From: Cladocopium goreaui
Taxonomy: Eukaryota; Sar; Dinophyceae; Suessiales; Symbiodiniaceae
Reading direction: 5' to 3'
Length of the DNA stretch: 64,000 bases
NCBI GenBank assembly: GCA_947184155.2
Contig: CAMXCT020001772.1
Location: 62,001 to 126,000, forward strand
Shown here: piece after piece, positions 10,264 to 19,572 of the stretch
Numbering within the stretch: the stretch's first letter is position 1
How the letters are laid out: each line of letters begins with the position of its first letter
Position numbers and translations under genes: made by a program
The notes under the pieces: generated by a model
What the model saw: only the letters and a program-made list of their open reading frames with translations
The model's database searches: none
Told to the model about the DNA's origin: nothing

Positions 10264-13200
10264 GCCATAAGTGACAGGCGTGCTTTTACACGTCTGCTGT
10301 CGACCAATCTATGACTGTTAAAGATTGAGAAACCGATGATGAACCGCATGACTTGAAAGAAATGTGGTATCTAGATCAACCTGAATCAACAACTCTTCCT
10401 CCCTGTCAGTCTGACATGGGTATCACCCTTTTTGTGTTAGCAACAAAAATTGCAATTTCTTGTTGCTGCTGACGGTGGCTGGTGATTTTCGGCCACCATG
10501 GATCCATTGAACCAAAGAAAACCGTGTGACGAAAAGTCACTCTGCTCATCAAAACCAGATCAAACTCATCGTGCCGTGCAACTCCATTTGTTTAGTTTCT
10601 ATATATAATTATTATTGATTCTTGCACATTGACATGTTCAAACATGTTCAAACTAGATGCACTGAATTGTACAGATGTGGATTTAAAAAACACAGAAAAC
10701 ACTGCAGTACAGCTGCACAGCCGTCATCCCACACCTGGAAACCCACCAAATCCATGGGCCCGGCGTTCTGATGAATCCTGGGTGAGCTGCGGGACGGTCT
10801 CAGCTGGTGTAACTGGGATATAACTGGCATCGAAGTTTCTGAAATCAGCCCATTGAACTGGTAGATAAGCCTAGTTAAGCAAGTCAACTACCTGGTTGGG
10901 CCGGTAAAATTAGGTACAATGATTGATGATATGACGATGGACCCCAACCAGTTGTGACTGGTCACCTGAATATTGGAAAGTACATAGAGATCATATGACA
11001 TCAACTATCTATATATGTATATATACCAGCAAGTACAATTGCATATCATACGTACTAATTATATATATATATACGTATATATGTATACATTACATAATAT
11101 ATTACATAATTATATATTAATATAATATGCCAATGATGCATGAATTATATACAGTACTACTGTATATAATATATTGGATTTGTCCGAACATGTGGTACCT
11201 GAAATCCACCGGTGTTCGTCGTCAGATTCCCCATCCATTGCCATAAATTTAGGGAGTGCCCACCTATCCCAACCAAGACTTGCCCAAAGGGAAGTATCCA
11301 AGCAAGGTTTATCAGTTTAGCAGTTTAGCAGTTTACCCAGAAAATCGAGCCATATGAAGAATTGAAACAATTGACGTAGCCAGCTGGCAGACACTCTTCT
11401 AAAGTCATGCAAAACTTACCGGCTTCCCAGCCATCCTGCTTCGTGAAAAACACCCGGACCTCTGTCCGTTCCAAAAAAAAATGCCAAATAGTGCCATTCA
11501 TGCCATTCATTCTTCACCTGGTAGTCTAACCTGCCATTCTAAACAAACGGCCCTTTTGGCAAAGCCATCTGTGTTTTCCTAACGCGCCAAGCTTCGTGTG
11601 GAACAATTCCTGGAAGCCTCAGCTCCGACCATCCGATCTCTCCCCAGGTCGGATGTCGGAAGCTGGGGAAAACACCCCAGCAGTCTCCAGCCAAGTCGGG
11701 TACGAAACAGTGGACCGGTGGATATACATCATATATCATTAATGATACGCTAATATTATGTCAACTCAACTTAAGGACGCCAATTCTCCAGCTTTCCACA
11801 AAAAACGGAAAGCACCCAATGCTCAGAATTTGAAATGTTACAACATGTGACCTATGAACTCTGAAGCTGCATCAGACTCGACATACATTTTCAGACCATC
11901 TCCATCCCAAGCACACCAGGTACTGTACTTTGCAGGACATTCCACCATCTTCGAATGGGTTTAGTCTGAAAATAGGCTACCAACAAATCCACTTAACCAT
12001 CATTTTTTTAGCATCAAAATAGCCATTTGCGGTACTATCCCCTATTTTCAAACACATCCGTTAAACGTTCGGCATAATGTCAAACAAAAGCTTCAGTATG
12101 TTTGATGCTTCCCCCAATCGTTGCAGCCAACGATGAGCACATCCCCAACAAAACTGACGTTTCTGAACTGTCCGAAGGGTGGAAACACAAAGGTCAAAAT
12201 TTGTCTGTAACATCCGTTTTCGGCAAAAACAACTTAAATCACATAAGAATACACACAGTAATACACAAGAGATCATAAGAGTATTTATGCACTGTTCGTG
12301 CAAGGTTTACCCAGACTTAGCCTTCCCCAACTTCCCGGCAACGCCCTGGCCTTTATTGCCCTTGAACTGAGAGCACGTCTTGTATTCCTCAGTTAGCCCG
12401 TTCAGCGAATCGAATGAATCGAATGATTATCAAGGCCAAATCTGGCATTCCACATGGGTTTGTCCCAGATTTGAGTCCCACAAGACCCACGAAGAACTCG
12501 TTATTTGTACGGGGAAAACCTATCCTTGTTGGGGTATCTGCAGTATCCAGTATCCACCAGTTTTGGCAGACATACAGTACGGGATGTAGCAGTGAAACGT
12601 GGACATCACCATGGGTTTCGAACGTGACCCACATCCACAGGGATCTTGAAATGGCTGAGAGTCATCTGAAACGCACCACCAAAACCTGACGGAGCGGCTC
12701 AGAGGGAGACAACAAGGGCCCTGCCCCCTACTCTGCAGGACGACCCACGAAAAACTGTTGAGGTCAAGAAAAATACACTGCAGGTGGTTTGTAGTGGGAG
12801 ATTTCGAAGACCTGGATCGACCTGGTAAACGGGTGCATTGCTTGAACTGTGCATGAACTGTGCGTACCTGCCTTCCATCTCAAGGAATGGTCAATGACGA
12901 CTGAGGCCATTGTTCCAGAAGTGAATGCAGCGAAAATCTGCAGGAATGGACGACCCCTGGACCCTTCAGATCCCTCTGGTCATCAAACATGGCAACTGAA
13001 CATAAACATCCATTTGCTGGGATTTCCTGCTGCCACGTTTGATTCTGTCATATCAGCCAGGGAACAAGTTGTAGGTGACCACTACGACTTTCGATCCGCC
13101 ACAACCCATCGCTCGACACGTCGGAAAAGAGGGAGTGGAGTCTACAGCCAAGGTTCAACAGACGAAAACCAACTCTTTGCTGTGGCCGTTGCATCTGTAT

Positions 13201-13870
13201 GTCCGCGAATGTATTGAAATTTCAATTATGTTTGATCAAGAATAATAATCAACACTTCTGCAACATCTTAACCATCCCACAATACGGATGCATGTTTTCT
13301 GTCGCGACACGACCGCGACTTGATCCGCAGATGGTGTGAAAAATGCTTTGGGATATTTGCAACTCTTGGGTGGTGGTTCAAAAAATGACTCGTCAGTTGG
13401 TCTGCAAAGGGTGATTTACAGTATAGAGTTGATACAGTAATTTGTGTCGTAAAAATGTTTGACCTCAAAACCACTGGATTTGGAGGGTTTCCAGTTTTCC
13501 AGTCCGCTTTCATTACCTTCGTTTCTCAGTCGTCGCGGTTCGCAACCAAAAATCTCAGGACATTGGGATGATACAAACAAAATCAAAAAACAATATATAT
13601 ATATATATATATATGGTAATATAATCAATCATAATCATACATATGATTCACACTCTTGCACAACTCCATGCCAGAATATCTGCGGCTGCCTATTTTGCCC
13701 AAGAGCCTTTGGTCAAGGCAGCAGGTCTGAGAAGCTTAATGCGATAGCTGAAAGGTATGGGCATCTGAAGTCAAGCTGAGTGAAGATGCCACGCATGAAA
13801 GGTTCAACCACCATCAATTTGTCTTCCCACACCCGACTTCGGAGTATTCTGTGAGAAAGGTAGGAAATGA
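10264..13870. other. 3.6 kb gene-poor spacer
   Basis: Mostly AT-rich, with (TA)n tracts near 11000-11110 and 13591-13615 and one MITE-like hairpin at 11957-12059. Open frames at 12389-12634 (-), 12414-12689 (+), 12849-13217 (+) and 13713-14093 (-) show no motif. The 12849-13217 frame is the longest at 122 codons. The left end of the neighbouring DIRS-like element must lie somewhere in 13600-13870, but no terminal repeat was found. Confidence 0.45.
11957..12059. repeat. MITE-like hairpin, GTCTGAAAATAGG family
   Basis: Begins GGGTTTAGTCTGAAAATAGG and ends CCCCTATTTTCAAACACATC, an imperfect inverted repeat about 20 bp long at the ends of a roughly 103-bp element. Related copies occur at 20914-21013, 23086-23174 and 42773-42882, with single-end matches near 32065, 55711 and 60040. 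Confidence 0.6.
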
Positions 13871-14443
13871 TTACAAGTTTTGCAAATGTTTGAACAAAAC
13901 AGCAGCAATATCGGCAACCATGTCCTTGGGGTAGGGTTGCGCCAAAAGAGTGCGAAAGACCCCTTGGGAATTTCGGCCTTCTAACACGAGATGTTTTCGA
14001 CCAGAAGCAGAGCATTGCCCAAAGGAACCGGCGCACTGTTTTAAAAGCAGGCTGGGAATTTTCCACCCTAAGAAAGTGGTGGCCTTCTTCCACGGCTTGC
14101 CATATTGACAGTAATGCACTTGTTGTGGCAAAGCACCAAGCTCCTGCAACTTTGTCATCTCAAAAGTTAGCCAAGCACGACTGCTGAAAGGGTTTTCAAT
14201 TGTCCATGGAGTGCCAGCAGCAATCGCAGCCAAAGCCAGAAGAAAGGTTGCCTTGAGCAAAGCATTGCCCTGTTCAACTCTGATGCGATTGGAGCCAGTC
14301 AAATAGTCATACCCATAGAGAAAACTGTCATTGTCCCTGAGTGGTGGAGGTCCGCCATCCCACTTTCTCGCACGGGACCAGCTTTCGCAGGGCATGCCAA
14401 AATGAACAAAGGAAAAAGTCTTCCTGTCTAAAGCAGTCTTCAA
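13871..14443 (-). CDS. methyltransferase-like domain, C-terminal part
   Basis: This 190-codon frame continues the domain whose SAM-binding motif I (RPVLELFAGSAAFSKAM) is at the end of the overlapping RT frame (about 14571-14440). It carries FVHFGMPCESWSRARKWDGG (motif IV-like, Pro-Cys), PWTIENPFSSRAW (motif VI-like, ENP in place of ENV), and HYCQYGKPWKKATTFLGW (a Gln-Tyr-Gly block). This set resembles a C5-cytosine DNA methyltransferase with a catalytic Cys. The TGA closing the RT frame at 14442-14440 overlaps this frame by one base shift, so the domain is read only if the ribosome shifts frame or if this copy has a one-base indel. The frame given opens at a TTG, not an ATG, which argues for continuation and not an independent start. 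Confidence 0.7.
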   Translation of the reverse strand: MKTALDRKTFSFVHFGMPCESWSRARKWDGGPPPLRDNDSFLYGYDYLTGSNRIRVEQGNALLKATFLLALAAIAAGTPWTIENPFSSRAWLTFEMTKLQELGALPQQVHYCQYGKPWKKATTFLGWKIPSLLLKQCAGSFGQCSASGRKHLVLEGRNSQGVFRTLLAQPYPKDMVADIAAVLFKHLQNL

Positions 14444-17400
14444 TTTTCTACTATAGGATCAAGGATATCACCACCTCGTCCCCATTGAATGTCATAAGCA
14501 TGCACTGTGAAACCGAGCTTGCACATAGCCTTGGAGAAAGCAGCACTCCCCGCAAACAATTCCAACACTGGCCTCAGCATGTTGGGGTGTGTCGGGACGT
14601 AAATGCGATAACCATCTCTTTCAATAACTGAGGAGATGAATCTGCTCTCTTTTTGATGCTGTCCGGCAGTTTCTCGTAGAGTTGGGCAACCTTGGCATGA
14701 CTCTCGTATCGCTTCAGGCTTGCATCCGAACTCCACCTTCCGCGCAGTTTGATTTCCAGAAGAGAACGCACCTTTTTGAGTCGATCCCAAGATGCCCCTG
14801 AGTGACGGAGCTGGTACAGATCTGCTGTCTCCATGGGCAAGCCCAGATGGGCCAGCGTTGCATGCCATGTTCTGTGGAGCTGAGGGTATTGCATTTCGAA
14901 CAAGGTTGTAAAAGGAAGACCCTGCGGCAGAACGCCCAGGGCTGGGCCTAGGTAGTCCAGCATCTTGTTGTCTAGCAGCATAGCCTCGTCTTGAAGCCCC
15001 ACTTTTGACTGTTGAGCCTCCTCGGACGTGTTCACGTTGAGAGCCCAACTGACCCCCAAGTCCGTTGACCTGACTACATCCCTCTTCAACAGCTTCAGAG
15101 CTTCGCATGGACGAATGTAAGTTGTGAACATGGTGAGAATGCAGAGAGCACATCTGACCTCTCCCAGTTGCATCATGGTCAAAGCAAGGAGACTGATGAA
15201 GGGCCAGGCCAGTGGTGTTCGACTTTGACCTGGATCTAGGTTCTTCCAACCCTTCAAAGACCTCCGGCTGCGGCTTAGACCTTGACGACCTACAACTGGA
15301 AAAGCTTCTTGTACTGCTGCAAATGCCTTTTGCGCCTCTGAAATGTCCAGCCCCTCTTCGAAGCTTTGGTTGAGAAAAACAGTCAACGCATGGTCTACTT
15401 GAGAGCTTGTGTTGGTTCTCAACTCCAGTAAACTGCAAAAGTTTTGAAACACGAAAACCCTCCAATGATAGTCGACTGCCGTGCGTGGTGAAACTGCCAG
15501 CATCTCTAAAGGAGTCTGACCTGCAAAGCGTGGGACACTTACTTTTTCTTTGATCACCTGGGCTCGATTCTTTCGTCTTTCCTCGCTGTTCTTTCCCTTC
15601 ACTGTCATCCGCATTTGACTGAAGGACAGAGGCGCCTTGAGCTTGGTCTCCTTGGCCACCGCTTCCTTTAGAGCATGGATGAGAAGCCCATCTCTTGACT
15701 TTGCCAACTGCTTCAAACTGCCTCGCTGAGTCCGTGGGATAGATGATTTCAGAGATGGTCCTTTGGCAACCCCTTTTGCTGGGGGGGGCCTGGACCGCTT
15801 CCCTTTCCCACTTCCTCGACGGGCCATCAGCTTTGTTCCACTCTGAAGGCAGCCAGCGGTGATGGAATTGGCATCCAGCGGCAAGGGAAAAAGCACAAGC
15901 TCTTCTGCAACACAAAAGAAGTGAAAATGACTTTGCCCTACCTCTATCAAATGCCAAAACCATACCCAAGTTGTCCCCAAAATGAAGATGTCGCTTGTTG
16001 AAGTGTTTGCAAGATCTCGTCTTATGTCTAATGCTCTGGACAGTGGCCCGGCCTTCAATGACAGTTATGGGTTCCTTGTGAAACATGCGCGATGAAAACT
16101 GAACTTTCCAGTGATCTGACTGAGCAAGCTCTTGCGGAACATTCTGGAAATCCAAATTGAGTTGAAAAGGATCTAACCGTGGAAGCTCGGCAGAAACAGT
16201 TTCGATGTCCTTAAAAGGATCAAGTTGACGCACAATTTCCCTAGCTTTCACGCAGCTGCTTCTACTCTTGTATCTCCACAGCTCTCGGGTGCTGCCAATC
16301 TCAGCAGCATCCTTTGCATGAATCTCCATGGAACATGCGGCCGTGCCCGACAAACAAGCATCTGAAACTGTGACCTCCCCGCTCCACTGTTTTCCCATGT
16401 CTGACTCACAGATCCAGAGCAGGTTAGCTGCCCATCTGCACTCATCAGCAGCTGACCTCCACAACCGCACTTGCTTGTTGTAGTGTGCAGTCTTGAAGTC
16501 ATAAACTGATCTGAAAATGGAAAGCATCTCTCTACGTAACATGAAAAAATGCACACAATGACCGATGATTCGCTCCACAACCCGCCCACTCACACGAGGA
16601 CGCCGTGATAGCCAAATCAAACATTGTATTACCTTGTCACGTTTCTCAGGAACAGGGAAAATCTTTCGTTTTGAACCATTTATGATGAACCCCAGAGCCT
16701 TTGCCTCCAGAGATGCATCCTCTTCTTCATGGACGCGAAAACCAACCTTCCGGAGCTGGGCCACTGCTTGATCTTTTACTCTTTGGACTTCATCTTTATT
16801 CGTGCCAATGACATTCAAATTGTCTGCATAAGGAACGATGACCACAGACTCATCTTTCAAAACAGGGGCCGGCCTACCATCGGCCAGAACTCGGTGGTGA
16901 GGAATGCCCGCACCAATCATGACCTGGTGTTGATGAATGCGCTGTGCAAAAAACATAGCCCAACTCCAACCCATTGGAACGACCTTCATCTGAGGGAAGA
17001 TCACTAGGCTGGGGTCGCGGCCACATAGCTCAGGAATGCGGCCACTCAGCAGGTCTGACCTGATGGGAGGCAAGGAAAAGAAAGGATGTAGATAATCAGG
17101 AAGACCAATGCTGTAGAAATAATCCTTGATGTCAGACTGAGCCACAAACACCTCCTGATCATGTTCAACCACCAACTGACCAAAGCTGTAGGCTGCTGCC
17201 ATAGCAATGTCAGGAGGTGGCTTGAAGTGTTCGTTGGCTTGTCTACAGTCCAGCACCAGTCTGAGCTTTCCCGACTTCTTCACCACGAAAAAAGGGGTGA
17301 TCGATGCTCTGCAGCTATGCCCAAAAGTCAACATTCCCCTTTCCCAGAGATCCCCGATGAAATCATGATAGGCGTGGTCATCAAATCTCAAAACTTCATC

Positions 17401-18036
17401 CATGTAAGGTTTCACCTTAGACTTGGCATCAAAATGCTCGACAAACAAATGTGTTTGAGGATCCAACAAAAAGTCTCGGCCAGCTTCATCCAAAAGTTCC
17501 GACGCCTGAAAAACCGACGCACCAGACTCAGGAAGGGAAACCAAACCCTTGCTGTAGGATCGGACTGTGCTTCGAGCCTCGTCTTCCGTCGCATAGGGAG
17601 ACAGGCCAGTGTGCAGAAGCTCATGAACGGCCTCACGCATCTGTACACGGTGTGCACAGCGGGGCATCCGTGCAACTTGACAAAGCAGCTGTTGGTGAGC
17701 AAGCTTCTGCGCCTTGCTCGGCTTCTCATTGGATGGGTGCGCAAAACCAGCCATTTCGTTCAAAGTGGTGACAATGCCGTTGACAATCTCAGCATTAGAA
17801 GACCTTCTTACAGATCTCCTCTTGGCACCAACTGACTGAAAAGCACCGCAATGAGAAATCCCCTTCTGATTGACGAAGGGCAGCGGTAAAAGATCCCTCC
17901 ACCTTGAGATAGAAGGCTCAACTTGGGGACAAAAAGAAGATCCCATATCTTCCATCCCGACATCAAAACTTTGATCCAGTTGTGAAGGGTCAAAGGCACT
18001 CGCTGGATCCTCGAAGTGCCTCACCCAAGTGCTCAT
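14440..18036 (-). CDS. reverse transcriptase-RNase H polyprotein of DIRS-like element
   Basis: A 1198-codon frame beginning with ATG that overlaps the Gag stop as ATGA. RT motifs: LRLVLDCRQANEHFKPP near residue 258-274; AQSDIKDYFYSIGLP near 299-313 with the first catalytic Asp; VVPMGWSWAMFFAQ near 352-365; and VIVPYADNLNVIG near 399-411, where the usual YxDD is YADN. RNase H motifs: VSDACLSG (Asp 559), IEGRAT (Glu 661), HFGDNLGMV (Asp 688) and LPSEWNKADGPSR (Asp 737). Real RT-RH coding probably ends near residue 745. The next 400 codons are open but read as a shadow of the recombinase. The last 45 codons are again meaningful, giving motif I of the methyltransferase. So a polyprotein RT-RH-(overlap)-MT is possible. 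Confidence 0.85.
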   Translation of the reverse strand: MSTWVRHFEDPASAFDPSQLDQSFDVGMEDMGSSFCPQVEPSISRWRDLLPLPFVNQKGISHCGAFQSVGAKRRSVRRSSNAEIVNGIVTTLNEMAGFAHPSNEKPSKAQKLAHQQLLCQVARMPRCAHRVQMREAVHELLHTGLSPYATEDEARSTVRSYSKGLVSLPESGASVFQASELLDEAGRDFLLDPQTHLFVEHFDAKSKVKPYMDEVLRFDDHAYHDFIGDLWERGMLTFGHSCRASITPFFVVKKSGKLRLVLDCRQANEHFKPPPDIAMAAAYSFGQLVVEHDQEVFVAQSDIKDYFYSIGLPDYLHPFFSLPPIRSDLLSGRIPELCGRDPSLVIFPQMKVVPMGWSWAMFFAQRIHQHQVMIGAGIPHHRVLADGRPAPVLKDESVVIVPYADNLNVIGTNKDEVQRVKDQAVAQLRKVGFRVHEEEDASLEAKALGFIINGSKRKIFPVPEKRDKVIQCLIWLSRRPRVSGRVVERIIGHCVHFFMLRREMLSIFRSVYDFKTAHYNKQVRLWRSAADECRWAANLLWICESDMGKQWSGEVTVSDACLSGTAACSMEIHAKDAAEIGSTRELWRYKSRSSCVKAREIVRQLDPFKDIETVSAELPRLDPFQLNLDFQNVPQELAQSDHWKVQFSSRMFHKEPITVIEGRATVQSIRHKTRSCKHFNKRHLHFGDNLGMVLAFDRGRAKSFSLLLCCRRACAFSLAAGCQFHHRWLPSEWNKADGPSRKWEREAVQAPPSKRGCQRTISEIIYPTDSARQFEAVGKVKRWASHPCSKGSGGQGDQAQGASVLQSNADDSEGKEQRGKTKESSPGDQRKSKCPTLCRSDSFRDAGSFTTHGSRLSLEGFRVSKLLQFTGVENQHKLSSRPCVDCFSQPKLRRGAGHFRGAKGICSSTRSFSSCRSSRSKPQPEVFEGLEEPRSRSKSNTTGLALHQSPCFDHDATGRGQMCSLHSHHVHNLHSSMRSSEAVEEGCSQVNGLGGQLGSQREHVRGGSTVKSGASRRGYAARQQDAGLPRPSPGRSAAGSSFYNLVRNAIPSAPQNMACNAGPSGLAHGDSRSVPAPSLRGILGSTQKGAFSSGNQTARKVEFGCKPEAIRESCQGCPTLRETAGQHQKESRFISSVIERDGYRIYVPTHPNMLRPVLELFAGSAAFSKAMCKLGFTVHAYDIQWGRGGDILDPIVEN
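14574..15827 (-). CDS. tyrosine recombinase of DIRS-like element
   Basis: From the ATG at 15827 (MARRGSGKGKRSRPPP, a basic N-terminus) the frame gives 417 residues ending in SRHTPTC. The C-terminal half has the tyrosine-recombinase signature. The box I Arg is in FTTYIRPCEALKLL and box II is YQLRHSGAS, with Tyr where His is usual in HxxR. After that come LRGRWSSDASLKRYESH, with Trp in the His/Trp position and the nucleophile Tyr in KRYE. The enzyme would insert a circular DNA copy by site-specific recombination without target duplication. It lies wholly within the longer RT frame, offset by one base, so expression needs internal initiation, splicing or frameshifting. The frame is also open upstream to 16058, but the basic start at 15827 fits the family better. 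Confidence 0.8.
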   Translation of the reverse strand: MARRGSGKGKRSRPPPAKGVAKGPSLKSSIPRTQRGSLKQLAKSRDGLLIHALKEAVAKETKLKAPLSFSQMRMTVKGKNSEERRKNRAQVIKEKVSVPRFAGQTPLEMLAVSPRTAVDYHWRVFVFQNFCSLLELRTNTSSQVDHALTVFLNQSFEEGLDISEAQKAFAAVQEAFPVVGRQGLSRSRRSLKGWKNLDPGQSRTPLAWPFISLLALTMMQLGEVRCALCILTMFTTYIRPCEALKLLKRDVVRSTDLGVSWALNVNTSEEAQQSKVGLQDEAMLLDNKMLDYLGPALGVLPQGLPFTTLFEMQYPQLHRTWHATLAHLGLPMETADLYQLRHSGASWDRLKKVRSLLEIKLRGRWSSDASLKRYESHAKVAQLYEKLPDSIKKRADSSPQLLKEMVIAFTSRHTPTC

Positions 18037-19208
18037 GTCTGCTCGGCAGAGGCTCGGCCTCGTCCACGGCCTCGGCCTCTGCCTTGACGATTCTCAGCCT
18101 CTTCACGGGCCTTTCGGGCCTCCTTAGCAATGGCAGCCTGATCCCGCAATTGGTCTGACACATGTTTTGCCAAAGTCTGCTGGACTCCTGATTCCTGTTG
18201 CCATCCCATAAAGAGGTCGGCAGCAGAGTAGTCTGGGGCCAGAGGACTCAAGCGGTGTGCTTCCTTGATCAGTTGCCACCTCCGGATCAAAAGCTCTCCA
18301 CCCTTCAAATTTGGGAGATTGACTTGGTCCACCATGACAAACGCTTCAATGACCTTGGACAACACCTCCATTTCATAGATGCTGCGATCGGTCTTGGAGA
18401 TCTCACTGCTACGAATCCACCTCTCATGATCTGTCACTGGTGTCAGGCTCCTCATGGACAGGGACTTGAGGACCTCAAGCGTGGTTGCAGGACCTTCCAG
18501 CTGCAGCTCGCCTCCAGGAAGTTTGTCACAGGACATGTTGGCCACAGCATCTGGGAAATCCCTGCGGCGAGACCCTTGCTGATCGAACTTGATGGGCAGG
18601 ACTCTGAGATCCTTCGCTGTCAGAGATTGAACCTCAGTTCGTTTGATCTTCTTCAGTGCTACGACCTTGCCATTCACGGGGACTAGGGCTCGGTCACCTA
18701 GGAGGACATGTCCAGCGGGCATCACTCCGCCAACGTCTACCACTACTTGGCCAGGCACTACGCCGTCAATCTGCTCCAAGGTCACCCAAACCTCTGGCTC
18801 TCCTGAGGCAACAGCAGGTTGGGCGGGCACAGCATTGCCAGCAGGCTGGGGTGCAAGGCCAAGGAGGGCCCTTGCCCCGGCAGCATAGACCCTGCACTGT
18901 GCAAGATACTGCTGGTATTCCACGGCCGTGAGGGCCCCAAAGCCATACACCACAGCAGCAGGCACGCCCGGCGGAAGAACTCCACCTATGCCATGTCCCC
19001 CATAGAAGAACTGGGTAAAGTCTGGGTTACTTGACGACATCTGCTCATCGTAGATGTCGCCATCTGGCGTCACAATTGCCCAGATGTCATTTTGAATCTG
19101 ACAACCAAGGAGGCGAACATGGATACATGCTGGCATCTCACCGTAATCCACGTAGCAGACATCACCGGGCAACATCTGGGCCATCCTTGATTCGCAGGGG
19201 GACTCCAA
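18033..19208 (-). CDS. Gag-like protein of DIRS-like element
   Basis: A 391-codon frame, the first large ORF before RT. It is rich in Gly/Val/Ala in the middle (TLEQIDGVVPGQVVVDVGGV), then has helical segments (AFVMVDQVNLPNLKGGELL) and ends in a charged helix with an Arg-Gly tail (QGRGRGRGRGRA), typical of nucleic-acid-binding Gag tails without zinc knuckles. Its TGA overlaps the RT start codon as ATGA, suggesting termination-reinitiation. The start at 19208 lies inside the upstream membrane ORF in another frame. Assignment to Gag is by position and tail; no Gag fold is recognised. Confidence 0.65.
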   Translation of the reverse strand: MESPCESRMAQMLPGDVCYVDYGEMPACIHVRLLGCQIQNDIWAIVTPDGDIYDEQMSSSNPDFTQFFYGGHGIGGVLPPGVPAAVVYGFGALTAVEYQQYLAQCRVYAAGARALLGLAPQPAGNAVPAQPAVASGEPEVWVTLEQIDGVVPGQVVVDVGGVMPAGHVLLGDRALVPVNGKVVALKKIKRTEVQSLTAKDLRVLPIKFDQQGSRRRDFPDAVANMSCDKLPGGELQLEGPATTLEVLKSLSMRSLTPVTDHERWIRSSEISKTDRSIYEMEVLSKVIEAFVMVDQVNLPNLKGGELLIRRWQLIKEAHRLSPLAPDYSAADLFMGWQQESGVQQTLAKHVSDQLRDQAAIAKEARKAREEAENRQGRGRGRGRGRASAEQT

Positions 19209-19572
19209 CTCCGAGAGATCCTTTACGGCCTTTGCCCTTTCCGGTCACTTCAAATTTGGACTGGGATTGAAGAAAAAGGAGGCCAATCAAGATCGCGACA
19301 CAAATTACCAAAATGGTCAGCAGTCCACACAGGACTAGATCACGCAATCCCGCTGAAGGATCCTCCCGTGCCAAAGGTGAAGCACAGTGACACTCGCAGG
19401 AACAAGGGCGAGGCTCAGGTGGTGTCACCCCTTTGTGCTCGAAAGAAAAAGACAACCCGACTCCAATGCCAGCCACTAGAGCCCCAATCAGAATCGGGAT
19501 TTCCATAAAAAGCCGGACAAGACCCGGGGACCTGAATCTTTGAGCACAAAGATCTTGAGCGGGGGACGGCAT
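19162..19572 (-). CDS. small two-helix membrane protein ahead of Gag
   Basis: A 136-codon frame starting with ATG at 19572. It has two strong hydrophobic segments, IPILIGALVAGIGVGLSF near residue 24-42 and LVLCGLLTILVICVAIL near 82-98. Between them is a Cys-rich stretch (CSCECHC), and a basic, Gly-rich tail (GKGKGRKG) follows. It overlaps the Gag start by 47 bp in a different frame. A leading membrane ORF is not a standard DIRS component. A similarly placed hydrophobic ORF occurs in the copia-type element of this window. It could be an accessory protein or a chance leader ORF, but two clean transmembrane segments favour real coding. Confidence 0.5.
   Translation of the reverse strand: MPSPAQDLCAQRFRSPGLVRLFMEIPILIGALVAGIGVGLSFSFEHKGVTPPEPRPCSCECHCASPLAREDPSAGLRDLVLCGLLTILVICVAILIGLLFLQSQSKFEVTGKGKGRKGSLGVGVPLRIKDGPDVAR

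Larger units (their letters stand above)
13871..19572 (-). mobile_element. DIRS-like retroelement (RT-RNase H + tyrosine recombinase + methyltransferase-like)
   Basis: Five overlapping - strand frames are laid out 5' to 3' as membrane ORF (19572-19162), Gag-like (19208-18033), RT-RNase H (18036 onward), tyrosine recombinase (15827-14574) and a methyltransferase-like domain (about 14571-13871). RT together with a tyrosine recombinase in place of a DDE integrase defines DIRS-type YR retroelements, and a methyltransferase domain downstream of RNase H is also known in that group. Gag and RT-RH share an ATGA stop-start. The recombinase frame lies entirely inside the 3.6-kb RT frame. DIRS termini (inverted or split direct repeats) were sought by eye in 13600-13870 and 19573-19900 and not found, so the limits given are coding limits only. 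One frame change splits the methyltransferase; the rest is open. Confidence 0.85.

Noticed and set aside
14440-15800. Middle part of the 1198-codon frame as a functional domain
   Set aside because: Its residues are a frame-shifted reading of the tyrosine recombinase, rich in Ser/Arg/Gly without motifs; only the last 45 codons are meaningful.
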